Shown here: in pieces, positions 25,850-34,425 of the stretch | Layout: each line of letters starts with the position of its first letter | Numbering within the stretch: position 1 is the stretch's first letter | DNA from: Bacillota bacterium | Lineage (GTDB): Bacteria; Bacillota; Bacilli; Desulfuribacillales; Desulfuribacillaceae | DNA length: 64,000 nt | Assembly (NCBI GenBank): GCA_023388635.1 | Contig: JAEWFW010000016.1 | Coordinates: forward strand, 139,026 to 203,025 | Reading direction: 5' to 3' | Position numbers and translations under genes: made by a program | The notes under the pieces: generated by a model | What the model was told of the DNA's origin: nothing | What the model saw: only the letters and a program-made list of their open reading frames with translations | Databases searched by the model: none

Positions 25850-26773
25850 ATGAAAGAACGCAAAGCATGGCATGTAAACGGTTTTCTGATGGTCTTAGTT
25901 TCACTGATTCTGTCTGTCACTACAGTCATCACATTCATCAAAGCTGTAACTACAGTTCCATTAAACCCTGCTACAATACTGGATTCCATGTCTGTAACAA
26001 CATCCTTAACACTATCACCCGTATCTTTAATCATTTTATCGATAATTCAGTTTTGTATACTGATTGTCATCCTTTCATCGCTGACAATCGTTAAACCAAA
26101 CGAGGCAAAGGTATTGACGTTTTTCGGAAAATATATCGGTACTGTTCTGGAAAGCGGTTTGTGGATGGTCGTTCCTTTCACCGGCAAGCAGAAAATATCA
26201 TTGCGCGTACGAAATTTCAACAGCAAACAATTAAAAGTCAATGACGCCGAAGGCAATCCCGTGGAAATTGGAGCCGTTATCGTGTTTCGCGTCGTAGATA
26301 CCGCTATGGCTACATTCGAAGTCGACGATTACGAGACTTTCGTAGAAATCCAAAGCGAAACGGCAATCCGCCATATCGCTTCCCAGTATCCTTATGATAC
26401 GTATCTGGAAGACGACCGCTACTCGCTGCGCGGCAATGCCGATGAAGTGGCAAATGAATTGATGCATGAACTACAGACACGACTGGCAGTTGCCGGTGTA
26501 AAGATCATTGAAACTCGCCTGACACATTTAGCCTATGCACCGGAAATTGCCAGCGCTATGCTGCAACGTCAACAAGCATCAGCAATCGTATCGGCACGCC
26601 AGTTGATCGTAGAAGGCGCCGTAGGTATGGTCGATATGGCTTTACATCAATTGCAGGAAAAGGGAATTGAGTTTGATGAGGAACGAAAAGCTGTTATGGT
26701 AAACAATCTGATGGTGACGATCGTTTCTGACCGAGGGGCGACCCCCGTAATCAACTCTGGAACGCTATATTAG
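25850..26773 (+). CDS. SPFH/Band-7 domain membrane protein
   Basis: 307 residues, AAAGAGGTG before the ATG. Two N-terminal membrane helices (about 11-35 and 58-80) are followed by an SPFH domain (about 82-290) opening with IVKPNEAKVLTFFGKYIGTVLESGLWMVV split over two strands, then DAEGNPVEIGAVIVFRV and LEDDRYSLRG. Family members form membrane-bound cages or organise microdomains. The small ribbon-helix-helix gene follows after 15 bases, an arrangement I know from other bacteria for this SPFH subgroup. No NfeD partner is seen. Confidence 0.88.
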   Translation: MKERKAWHVNGFLMVLVSLILSVTTVITFIKAVTTVPLNPATILDSMSVTTSLTLSPVSLIILSIIQFCILIVILSSLTIVKPNEAKVLTFFGKYIGTVLESGLWMVVPFTGKQKISLRVRNFNSKQLKVNDAEGNPVEIGAVIVFRVVDTAMATFEVDDYETFVEIQSETAIRHIASQYPYDTYLEDDRYSLRGNADEVANELMHELQTRLAVAGVKIIETRLTHLAYAPEIASAMLQRQQASAIVSARQLIVEGAVGMVDMALHQLQEKGIEFDEERKAVMVNNLMVTIVSDRGATPVINSGTLY

Positions 26774-26788
26774 TTAGGATGTGATCCA

Positions 26789-26947
26789 ATGGGCAAAGCC
26801 AAAAAAGCTTTCCCCCTGCGACTTGATCCCGATTTACATCGCATTCTTGAGCAATGGGCAAGTGACGAATTGAGAAGTGTCAACGGACACATTGAATATT
26901 TACTGCGCGAAGCAATAAAAAAAGCAGGACGGTTACCAAAACCGTAA
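26789..26947 (+). CDS. Small Arc-type ribbon-helix-helix protein
   Basis: 52 residues, with AGGATG upstream. KKAFPLRLDPDLHRILEQW followed by GHIEYLLREAIKKAG is the strand-helix-helix pattern of Arc/MetJ-type DNA-binding proteins: RLDP strand, first helix, then the second helix after VNGHIE. It is 15 bases after the SPFH gene and likely co-transcribed and translationally linked. It may autoregulate the pair or bind DNA at the membrane; function unknown. The stop codon lies within the terminator stem. Confidence 0.85.
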   Translation: MGKAKKAFPLRLDPDLHRILEQWASDELRSVNGHIEYLLREAIKKAGRLPKP

Positions 26948-26957
26948 TGCTTTTTTC
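26917..26957. terminator. Bidirectional terminator between the SPFH and cobalamin operons
   Basis: AAAAGCA/TGCTTTT and ACGGTT (26929-26934)/AACCGT (26940-26945) form a two-part stem with T runs on both strands, so it can end both the plus-strand SPFH operon and the minus-strand cob operon. Confidence 0.85.
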
Positions 26958-26966
26958 CTTTTTCGC

Positions 26967-27578
26967 CTATTTCCCGGGGAATACGCCAATATTCGTAATT
27001 GAGCATGGTGCTACTTGTTGATTCCACAATTCATATTCCGGTCGTATATGGTGCAACAATGTTTTGATCACGCCCCCATGTGCGACTACGATAATCGTCG
27101 CCTCTGCGTGGCGTTCACGGATCTCTGCCAATGCCGCTTTGCTCCGTACCAACACCTCACTCAATGTCTCGCCGCCGTGAGCCGCATGTTCCATCGGGTT
27201 TGCATACCATTGATCAAATGCTTCCCGGTATTGCTCATACACCTCATTAAACGTCAACCCTTCCCACAGCCCGAAATGTATTTCACGTAACCGCTCATCT
27301 AATCGGACATCCACCCTGATTACTTCACCGATGATTTCTGCCGTCATGCGTGCTCGAGATAATGTACTTGCATACAGGACGACATCATTCGCAATATTTG
27401 CATCGGCGCCGTGATTGCTCATGATGCCTTGATCTTTCAGGTATAACCCCACATCAATTGCCGCCTTTTGCGCCTGTTCTATTCCTTTGGCATTGAGGGG
27501 AATATCACTGGTCCCTTGATACTTGTGGAGACGATTCCATTCGGTCTCGCCATGGCGAATTAACAACATATCACCCAT
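26967..27578 (-). CDS. cobC: Alpha-ribazole-5'-phosphate phosphatase (CobC), histidine phosphatase family
   Basis: 203 residues, GGAGG before the ATG. Phosphohistidine motif LLIRHGETEWN (about 5-15), a second catalytic His in VVAHGGVIKTLL, and the acidic LREIHFGLWEGLTF stretch typical of CobC-type phosphatases. It removes the phosphate from alpha-ribazole phosphate or adenosylcobalamin phosphate at the end of nucleotide-loop assembly. Last gene of the cobalamin operon. The residues between 50 and 65 (IMSNHGADANIAND) are an insertion relative to most CobC. The assignment rests on context; sequence alone would only give phosphoglycerate-mutase-like. Confidence 0.88.
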   Translation of the reverse strand: MGDMLLIRHGETEWNRLHKYQGTSDIPLNAKGIEQAQKAAIDVGLYLKDQGIMSNHGADANIANDVVLYASTLSRARMTAEIIGEVIRVDVRLDERLREIHFGLWEGLTFNEVYEQYREAFDQWYANPMEHAAHGGETLSEVLVRSKAALAEIRERHAEATIIVVAHGGVIKTLLHHIRPEYELWNQQVAPCSITNIGVFPGK

Positions 27579-27579
27579 A

Positions 27580-28746
27580 TTACAAACCTCCTGCGTTTAT
27601 GCCGTTTTCAGATGCACCGTCAGATGTACCGCCTTTAGACACTCTGCCTTCAGTTATTTGCTGCAATACCGCCAATAACCGTTGATTTTCTTCACGCTTG
27701 CGAACTGCCAGACGGAAGTCATAGGCAGACAAATTTGTGAAAGAATGGCACAAACGAATGAGTATCCCGTATTTTTTCAAGCGTTTGTACAAAAACTCGG
27801 CTGTTATTCCCGCCTGCTGACTATTTACAAGCAGAAAATTCGCCGCCCCTTCATACACACGGAAACCGCTGATTTTACGCAATTCTCTGGTAAACCACCG
27901 GCGCTCTTCGCAGACATAGGACAACGTCTCCTGTATATACCGCTCGTCAGTCATCGATGCCTCTCCCGCCAACAGCGCCGGCAAATTGACTCGCCAAGGC
28001 GGAAGTAACCGCTGCATCCGCTCAATCAACTGCTGATGGGCAACGGCATAGCCTAAACGCAACGCCGGTATGGCAAAAAACTTCGTCAATGAACCGACAA
28101 TTACCATATTGGGATAACGTTCGACGAAATACCGCATACTTTGGTCGCGATGGTTAGGACAAAAATCAATAAACGCTTCATCAATCACAAGCGTCACCGA
28201 TTTCTGCAAAGCCGCCTCTGCCAATTTCATCATATCTTCCCGTGTAAATAATTTACCCGTAGGGTTATTGGGATTCCCGACGAACAACACGTCCCCCGCC
28301 TGCATTTCCTGCTGAATTTCTGCTAACGGCAGTGCAAATTGGTCCTCCCTACGCAGAGCAAAATCGATGCACACCGGCGCTTCCAACCCCTGTCCATATT
28401 CAGAAAATGTCGGTGCCAGACGCAGTAACCGCGTCTGATAATACATCCTCCCCAGTAAATAAATCAATTCGGCAGCACCGTTACCCAAGATCAATTGAGC
28501 TTTTGGGACATCTAAATATTCACTTAATGCCGACACACACTGATCTCCCTGAGTTTCCGGATAATGATGCAGAAAAGGAACCGCCTCAGAAATTGCCGCA
28601 ACGGCATACGGTGACGGTCCCAATGGATTGATATTGGCACTAAAATCAATAACCTCTTCGACAGCGATGCCAGATTGCTCAGCGAGCCGCCACACATTCC
28701 CACCATGGATCTGTGGCTCTACCGGCTGTTGTATCAACTGCTTCAT
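27580..28746 (-). CDS. cobD: L-threonine-O-3-phosphate decarboxylase (CobD)
   Basis: About 388 residues from ATG 28746 (MKQLIQQP); an upstream in-frame start inside pduX cannot be excluded as the ribosome-binding site is weak. HGGNVWRLAEQSG and DFSANINPLGPSP at the N-terminus, VGNPNNPTGKLF, VIDEAFIDFCP and the PLP lysine in SLTKFFAIPALRLGYA identify CobD. It decarboxylates threonine phosphate to aminopropanol phosphate, the linker of cobalamin. Preceded by the threonine kinase gene and followed by cobC. The C-terminus carries about 25 extra Gly/Ser-rich residues. Confidence 0.93.
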   Translation of the reverse strand: MKQLIQQPVEPQIHGGNVWRLAEQSGIAVEEVIDFSANINPLGPSPYAVAAISEAVPFLHHYPETQGDQCVSALSEYLDVPKAQLILGNGAAELIYLLGRMYYQTRLLRLAPTFSEYGQGLEAPVCIDFALRREDQFALPLAEIQQEMQAGDVLFVGNPNNPTGKLFTREDMMKLAEAALQKSVTLVIDEAFIDFCPNHRDQSMRYFVERYPNMVIVGSLTKFFAIPALRLGYAVAHQQLIERMQRLLPPWRVNLPALLAGEASMTDERYIQETLSYVCEERRWFTRELRKISGFRVYEGAANFLLVNSQQAGITAEFLYKRLKKYGILIRLCHSFTNLSAYDFRLAVRKREENQRLLAVLQQITEGRVSKGGTSDGASENGINAGGL

Positions 28747-28768
28747 TGGTTGCTCAATCCGTAAATTA

Positions 28769-29656
28769 TCAAATAGCTTGTTCTCCAATACGCACACCCC
28801 CGGAAATCAATTTTGTAGGATAGACATTCCATGCAGGGTACCGCTGTTTTACATATTCCCATGCCGCTTGCCCGGAAATACGCCCCGGCTCTAATAAAAT
28901 TCCGATCACCGTGCCGCTATGGGCGACGTTAATTCCCAACCCGCCTAATTGTTCGCAAAGCTGCATCACTTCATGCAAATGCTTTTTGGGAAGCAACGCT
29001 TGGTTCGCATAGGCGCTGATTGTCGCCCCTTTGGCGATTTGCTCAATATCGTTACTGCGAATGCCGTCGACGACATATTGTAACGCCATGCGCACCTGCT
29101 CTGCATGTGCCTGGCTCATCGCCTGCTGCATATGCTTTTTATGAAATTCCGTCGTATTGATAAAGCCTCCGGGATCAATCATGATGATATCTAGCTCAGG
29201 CGCGTTACCGATTACTTCCCGTCTCTGACCATGTATATGATCAAATATTGTTAGCCCAGAAAACATCGTACTGTCACTCGGCTCGATTTGGAGTGCGATA
29301 TCCGCCGCCTCCGACACGCTAGCCTGCCTCACCCATAACAGACAAGCAGCATAATAAGCGGCAACAACATCTGCCGTGCTGCTGCCCATACCTTTCCCCG
29401 GCGTTAGCACCGACCGCCGTACAACCTTCGGCAATACACCTGCCGATTCTGAGGATTGTTGCAACCGTTTGACATATCCAATAGCATGGCGGACTTTTTT
29501 TAATTGATGCGAATATACCAGGGGGTAATCCGGATAAAGCGTGATCTCAGACCACATATCGATCGGGCAACTGATGAGCAGATTTCTGCCGTCTATCGTT
29601 CCCTGAACCAATTCCCCACACGTACCCGGCATTGACGCACTGATTTTTTTAACCAT
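28769..29656 (-). CDS. pduX: L-threonine kinase (PduX), GHMP family
   Basis: 295 residues. The GHMP phosphate-binding loop is LTPGKGMGSSTAD (about 84-96); the N-terminal SMPGTCGELVQG is characteristic of PduX. It makes threonine phosphate, the CobD substrate, so both steps of aminopropanol phosphate synthesis are adjacent. It overlaps cobS by 8 bases and its stop lies 22 bases before the chosen cobD start. Confidence 0.93.
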   Translation of the reverse strand: MVKKISASMPGTCGELVQGTIDGRNLLISCPIDMWSEITLYPDYPLVYSHQLKKVRHAIGYVKRLQQSSESAGVLPKVVRRSVLTPGKGMGSSTADVVAAYYAACLLWVRQASVSEAADIALQIEPSDSTMFSGLTIFDHIHGQRREVIGNAPELDIIMIDPGGFINTTEFHKKHMQQAMSQAHAEQVRMALQYVVDGIRSNDIEQIAKGATISAYANQALLPKKHLHEVMQLCEQLGGLGINVAHSGTVIGILLEPGRISGQAAWEYVKQRYPAWNVYPTKLISGGVRIGEQAI

Positions 29657-30455
29657 TGCCGATCCCCCAGAAAACCAATGCCGTCATCAGCGTGATTGTT
29701 TCCGCTACTTCACATACGGCTCCGTAACTGTCCCCCGTATGTCCATGCAGTATTCCGGCAATCCAATGCGCGAAAGCACCCGACAAAACACCGGCTACGA
29801 CGAATACACCTGCCCCAGTTATGACACTTTGCCAGCTTGACATGGCAAACAGAAATATCAAAGCCGTCATAAATGTGATGACCGCGACGAGCGATTTTTG
29901 CCCAACATTCAGAGTCCCAAAACGGTTCCCCAAGCCACCTCCAGTGCGTGCATAAGGAAATTGCAACATCGCGTACAACATCACTGTGCGACCGACGATC
30001 GGGGCAATTGTCACAGCCCACATGGCAATGTGCACCGGCAACGATGCAAGGAAGCAGATTTTCAAAATGACCAACGAAACAAATGCCATGACGCCCATGG
30101 CTCCGACGCGACTGTCCCGCATAATTTCCAACTTCTTCGTGCGCTCTTTGCCGCTAAACACGCCATCAGCCGTATCCATCACCCCATCGCCGTGCAGCCC
30201 GCCCGTGATTATCAACCACAGAACGACTACCAGTGCCGATCCGCCAAACCCCATATGCAATTGATCTGTCAGAAAGTACACACCTGCAAGAATCAAGCCA
30301 AGCACCCCTCCGACTAACGGAAACGCGCGCAGTGAATTTGCCATCTCCCGTTCGCTGGCTATCTCGCCTCGATAAAGCGGTATAATCGTCAAAAAACTGA
30401 TCGCCAATTGTATTGTCGCAAAAAAGCTACTTACTGTTTTGGCTAATTTGTCCAC
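29649..30455 (-). CDS. cobS: Adenosylcobinamide-GDP ribazoletransferase (CobS)
   Basis: 268 residues from GTG 30455, chosen because GGGAGG lies 8 bases upstream. Polytopic membrane protein with about six helices. The cytoplasmic catalytic segment GGLHGDGVMDTADGVFSG followed by KKLEIMRDSRVGAMG is the CobS signature. It joins adenosylcobinamide-GDP to alpha-ribazole (phosphate) at the membrane. Follows cobO after about 98 bases that contain a 16-base tandem duplication. Confidence 0.95.
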   Translation of the reverse strand: MDKLAKTVSSFFATIQLAISFLTIIPLYRGEIASEREMANSLRAFPLVGGVLGLILAGVYFLTDQLHMGFGGSALVVVLWLIITGGLHGDGVMDTADGVFSGKERTKKLEIMRDSRVGAMGVMAFVSLVILKICFLASLPVHIAMWAVTIAPIVGRTVMLYAMLQFPYARTGGGLGNRFGTLNVGQKSLVAVITFMTALIFLFAMSSWQSVITGAGVFVVAGVLSGAFAHWIAGILHGHTGDSYGAVCEVAETITLMTALVFWGIGNG

Positions 30456-30470
30456 GTGTGCCACCTCCCT

Positions 30471-30502
30471 CAATCGCTGTACTTTCCAATTGCTGTACTT
30501 TC
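30471..30502. repeat. 16-base tandem duplication between cobO and cobS
   Basis: CAATCGCTGTACTTTC (30471-30486) is followed directly by CAATTGCTGTACTTTC (30487-30502), one difference. It lies just upstream of the cobS ribosome-binding site. Confidence 0.85.
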
Positions 30503-30553
30503 ACACTTACAATGGGTAAGCTTATACGCTACTTTTTCCTACTCGCTTTGTAA

Positions 30554-31117
30554 CTAATATTCGATTCCCCTGCGTGATTCAATACCCTTTTCATAGGGAT
30601 GCTTGATTTGACGCACTTCCGACACAAGATCAGCCAACGCTATAAATTCCTCCGGCGCATTTCTGCCGGTCAGGACAATTTCTATGCTGTCCGGTATATT
30701 TTTTAGCCAAGCCTCTACTTCTTTGACAGACAGCAGTTCATATTTACATGCACTCATAATTTCGTCGAGAATCAGTAATTGATATCGCTCATCTCTGACA
30801 CATTCCTCCGCCAATTTCCAAGCCATACGGATTTTCTCCTTGTCAAGCTCCGTCACCGATTTCAAACCGATCCAGCATCCACCGCATTTCTGACATCTCA
30901 TAAAACCCGACTTGATGACTGCCGCATGGGGGCATGTTCTCCCGAATTGGAAAATATCGATGCCCAATTTCACTGCCGACACGAGTTCCCCGCTGTAAGT
31001 GCTGCCTTTCATAAACTGAATGATTCCGACACTCATCCCATGCCCACAGGCACGCATAGCCAGCCCAAGTGCCGCCGTCGTCTTACCTTTTCCGTTTCCT
31101 GTATAAATTTGCAGCAT
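30554..31117 (-). CDS. cobO: Cob(I)yrinic acid a,c-diamide adenosyltransferase (CobO/BtuR) with Cys-rich insertion
   Basis: 187 residues. P-loop GNGKGKTTAALG (8-19), LLILDEIMSA, and LTGRNAPEEFIALADLVSEV near the end are CobA/CobO/BtuR hallmarks. It adds the adenosyl group to the corrin cobalt. Unusual: after FQFGR (to residue 60) come CPH (62-64) and CQKCGGCW (75-82), giving Cys62, 75, 78 and 81 where the E. coli-type enzyme has none; this could bind zinc or a cluster. GGGG precedes the ATG. A 128-base AT-rich gap separates it from cbiB. Confidence 0.93.
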   Translation of the reverse strand: MLQIYTGNGKGKTTAALGLAMRACGHGMSVGIIQFMKGSTYSGELVSAVKLGIDIFQFGRTCPHAAVIKSGFMRCQKCGGCWIGLKSVTELDKEKIRMAWKLAEECVRDERYQLLILDEIMSACKYELLSVKEVEAWLKNIPDSIEIVLTGRNAPEEFIALADLVSEVRQIKHPYEKGIESRRGIEY

Positions 31118-31245
31118 GCCAAAACCCCCAATTCCATATTTGCAGCGAAATACCGCGTAAGTAGCTTCTTAGATGAATATCAACCATCATCAATACACAC
31201 AAATCATCAGATATAGATCAATATATATGGATCAATTGATATCGA

Positions 31246-32199
31246 TCAGCATATATAAACTATCACACACAGACCAATTAGTAGAAATAAACTTGCAACA
31301 CTTCCCATAATCAACAGGCTGTGATAAATATGACGCAACTCCAGCGAATGGATGGCTGACCCCATTTTCGCCCGATGAGAAGGTATGCCGCCGTAATAAT
31401 TTGTACCCCCCAATTGTATATTCAGGGCACCCGCCACAGCCGCCTCGGAAATACCGCTATTGGGGCTAGGATGTTTACGGGCATCTTCAACGAGCGCGCG
31501 CCATACACCGGAAATGCCCCCGGTACAAAAAGGCGCAACCAACAGATACAACAACCCCGTAATCCGTGCCGGAATAAAGTTCACCAGATCATCAATCCGT
31601 GCCGCACCCCAACCGAAATGCCGATATCGTTCATTACGGTATCCGATCATCGAATCGAGTGTGTTGACGGCTTTGTATGCCATCGCCAGTGCCGGTCCGC
31701 CGATCATCCCATAGAAAAGCGGCGCTGTAATACCATCGACAGTGTTCTCGGAAACCGTCTCTACCGTCGCACGAATTATTTCCTGCTGATCGAGATCCTG
31801 CGTATCCCTGCCGACAATCATCGCCAGTGCACGTCTGGCACTTGGCAAATCTCCCGCACGCAACGGTCGGACAACCGCCATTGCGTGTTGATACAAACTG
31901 CGCAACGCCAAAGTTTGACTCATGACAAAAACACTTACGGCAAAACCTAGATACCGATTAATTGTGAATGCCAACCATATAATGATCGCAAAAACGACAT
32001 AGGTCGCCAGCACGATCGCAAGTGACATCGCCAGTCCGATGATCTGCCGCTGTCTATCGGTCTGCAAGCGTCCGTACAATATATTTTCTAATAATGAAAT
32101 CGCCTTACCGATCAACACAACCGGATGCGGCATCGATCGCGGATCGCCGATTAACATATCTAATATAAATCCTCCGAAAATAACGGCTGCCATATCCAT
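31246..32199 (-). CDS. cbiB: Adenosylcobinamide-phosphate synthase (CbiB)
   Basis: 317 residues with about five membrane segments. Diagnostic stretches: ILDMLIGDPRSMPHPVVLIG at the N-terminus, VGRDTQDLDQQEIIRATVETVSEN in the middle (split here only by description), GGPALAMAYKAVNTLDSM and ARKHPSPNSGISEAAVAGAL. It attaches aminopropanol (phosphate) to adenosylcobyric acid, downstream of CobQ and CobD. GGAG lies about 10 bases before the ATG. Gene order cobU-cobQ-cbiB-cobO follows the chemistry. Confidence 0.95.
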   Translation of the reverse strand: MDMAAVIFGGFILDMLIGDPRSMPHPVVLIGKAISLLENILYGRLQTDRQRQIIGLAMSLAIVLATYVVFAIIIWLAFTINRYLGFAVSVFVMSQTLALRSLYQHAMAVVRPLRAGDLPSARRALAMIVGRDTQDLDQQEIIRATVETVSENTVDGITAPLFYGMIGGPALAMAYKAVNTLDSMIGYRNERYRHFGWGAARIDDLVNFIPARITGLLYLLVAPFCTGGISGVWRALVEDARKHPSPNSGISEAAVAGALNIQLGGTNYYGGIPSHRAKMGSAIHSLELRHIYHSLLIMGSVASLFLLIGLCVIVYIC

Positions 32200-32239
32200 A
32201 TTGATTTATCTCCATATCGATTTATCGAGCTTCCAGTCT

Positions 32240-33802
32240 TTATCGAACTTTGAGTCCCATGATTTGATACACCTTTTCCATATCTAGCGAGCTGCGCACG
32301 ATATCTGCCAAATGATCGAACCTGCTATTTTTTTCTACGATACCCAATTGTGACATCTCTAACTCCGGTAACAATTTTTCTCTGCGTATGTCGTTGATAA
32401 AGGCTTGCAGCACTTGCGGATTATCAAAAAAACCGTGTACATGGGTGCCAAAAACACGACCTGCATACCCACACAACCCATCATCGACTGACACACTCTT
32501 TCCAGAACGCTTCTCAATCGTCAGCAAGGAATGGCCTTGCGCGGAGTCAAGTTTGTCATTTCGGGTGCATTCCCCTGTGTGAATCTCATAGCCGCGGATG
32601 ACTTCGCCCTGTAGCTGCTGCCAGAATCCGTAATGACCGGATAAGCGCGCTTCCACTTGATACGTGTGCTTTTTAGGATGAAATTCCGTCGTAAACGGAA
32701 ACAGTCCGAGACCCGGTTGCCTTTTGCCTGAATCCGATTCACAGTCACAGGGATCATGCAACTCTTCACCGAGCATCTGATACCCGCCGCAAATACCGAC
32801 GAGTCGTTTGCCCCGCCGTACATGGGCTTGAATCTCCTCACCATACCCTTGCTCCCATAAGTACGCCATATCAAGTACCGTGTTTTTCGTCCCCGGAAGT
32901 ATGATCAGATCAACATCGCCAATTGGCTGACCGGCTTTGACGAATTGTACCACCACATCCGGCAACCCAAAAAACGGCATAAAATCGGTGAAGTTAGAAA
33001 TCCGCGGCAACTGTATCACAGCAACCATAATTGCCGCATGTTTATCACCGACCCGTCCTTCACGATTAATTTCGCTCAGCCACACAGAGTCTTCTTCTTC
33101 AATTCCGTGATCGTGAATATACGGGATGACACCCAATACGTCGATGCCTGTCCGCTGTTCAAGAAATTGTAGACCCGGCTGGAGCAAATCGAGATCGCCG
33201 CGGAATTTGTTGATGATAAAGCCCTTGACCCGCTCGCGCTCGTGCTGCTCCAACAATTCCAGTGTACCAATAATCGCTGCGAACACGCCGCCGCGATCAA
33301 TATCCGCCACCAATATTACCGGAGAATCCGCCATCTCCGCCGTTTTCATATTGACGATGTCGCGATCTTTCAAATTAACTTCTGCCGGACTGCCCGCTCC
33401 TTCAATCACGAGAACATCAAATTCGGATTTTAATTTTTGAATGCAATCTTCCACCACATTGTGGATCTGCGGCAGAAATTGACTGCGGTAGTCTTTCGCC
33501 GACATATCGGAATACGGTCTGCCCAAAACGACGATCTGTGCATGCATGTCCTGTTTCGGTTTAATCAAAATCGGGTTCATCTCAACCGTTGCTTGAATCC
33601 CTGCCGCTTCTGCCTGTACAGCTTGCGCTCTGCCAATTTCACCTCCGTCCGGTGTCACCGCAGAATTCAGCGCCATATTCTGGGCTTTAAATGGCGCCGT
33701 ACGATAACCATCCTGGAGGAAAATACGGCACAACGCTGCTGTGAGAATACTCTTTCCGACATTGGAAGCCGTTCCTTGCAGCATAATTGGCTTTGCATCC
33801 AT
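32240..33802 (-). CDS. cobQ: Cobyric acid synthase (CobQ/CbiP)
   Basis: 520 residues. N-terminal ATP-dependent amidoligase domain with LQGTASNVGKS (about 8-18), KPKQDMHAQIVVLGRPY and the VADIDRGGVFA segment; C-terminal glutamine amidotransferase domain with nucleophile Cys338 in VGICGGYQMLG and His in FGTHVHGFFDN. It amidates four side chains (b, d, e, g) of adenosylcobyrinate diamide. Preceded by cobU (14-base gap) and followed by cbiB. Confidence 0.97.
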   Translation of the reverse strand: MDAKPIMLQGTASNVGKSILTAALCRIFLQDGYRTAPFKAQNMALNSAVTPDGGEIGRAQAVQAEAAGIQATVEMNPILIKPKQDMHAQIVVLGRPYSDMSAKDYRSQFLPQIHNVVEDCIQKLKSEFDVLVIEGAGSPAEVNLKDRDIVNMKTAEMADSPVILVADIDRGGVFAAIIGTLELLEQHERERVKGFIINKFRGDLDLLQPGLQFLEQRTGIDVLGVIPYIHDHGIEEEDSVWLSEINREGRVGDKHAAIMVAVIQLPRISNFTDFMPFFGLPDVVVQFVKAGQPIGDVDLIILPGTKNTVLDMAYLWEQGYGEEIQAHVRRGKRLVGICGGYQMLGEELHDPCDCESDSGKRQPGLGLFPFTTEFHPKKHTYQVEARLSGHYGFWQQLQGEVIRGYEIHTGECTRNDKLDSAQGHSLLTIEKRSGKSVSVDDGLCGYAGRVFGTHVHGFFDNPQVLQAFINDIRREKLLPELEMSQLGIVEKNSRFDHLADIVRSSLDMEKVYQIMGLKVR

Positions 33803-33816
33803 CGATATCCCATCCC

Positions 33817-34410
33817 TTATCCTTTGATTTTCACAGGTAAACCGCAGACGACAAAATACACTTCCGTCGCCCGAGCCGCCAGCATTTGATTGACCATGCC
33901 GTTAAGATCGCGGAATATCCTGCCCTCCCGATGTTCAGGAACGACATCCATCCCCACTTCATCCGCTACTGCTACGACGACACCGGATATCGTCTCACAA
34001 GCGGCAAGTAGCTGTTCCGCATATCCTCGGCATACATCCTCGGTATGTACTTCTTTCATATACATGAGATTCGCAATCCATGTGCCAATGCCGTCAATTA
34101 AATATACTGATTCACCTTCTCGAACAGCTGCCGTGTTCTCCAACACCTGCGGCAATTCGCATGGTTCCTCGATTGTCGTCCATTCCTGCGGGCGCCGTTG
34201 CCGATGTTTGGCAATCCGCTCGGCAAACTCTGTATCGACAAGCTCCTCACCGGCAAACTCTCCGTCGACAGGCTTTGTCTTTTGGAATGTATGGTAGCCT
34301 GTCGCTACATAGAATACATTGCTTTCAGCGCCGTACTCTTTTACCCATTGCTCCGCATATGCACTTTTGCCACTTCTGCTCCCGCCTGCAACAACGATCA
34401 ACCGCCCCAT
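33817..34410 (-). CDS. cobU: Cobinamide kinase / cobinamide-phosphate guanylyltransferase (CobU)
   Basis: 197 residues from ATG 34410 (AAAGGAG upstream). P-loop GGSRSGKSAYAE (9-20), GMP-site region AKHRQRRPQEWTTIEEP and the AVADEVGMDVVPEHREGR(I)FRDLNGM segment identify CobU. It phosphorylates adenosylcobinamide and transfers GMP. Residues 47-66 contain a ten-residue tandem duplication (PVDGEFAGEE then LVDTEFAERI) just before the AKHR helix. Lies between cbiC and cobQ. Confidence 0.95.
   Translation of the reverse strand: MGRLIVVAGGSRSGKSAYAEQWVKEYGAESNVFYVATGYHTFQKTKPVDGEFAGEELVDTEFAERIAKHRQRRPQEWTTIEEPCELPQVLENTAAVREGESVYLIDGIGTWIANLMYMKEVHTEDVCRGYAEQLLAACETISGVVVAVADEVGMDVVPEHREGRIFRDLNGMVNQMLAARATEVYFVVCGLPVKIKG
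34213..34272. repeat. In-frame 30-base tandem duplication inside cobU
   Basis: Two diverged 30-base units encode PVDGEFAGEE and LVDTEFAERI (CobU residues 47-66); both contain CGGCAAACTC on the plus strand. The unit nearer the helix matches the family position, so the other is the likely extra copy. Confidence 0.7.
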
Positions 34411-34425
34411 AGCACACAAACTCCT

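Noticed and set aside
31118..31245. Repeated GATCAATAT-like stretches between cobO and cbiB
   Set aside because: Low-complexity AT-rich spacer; no consistent unit or reading frame.
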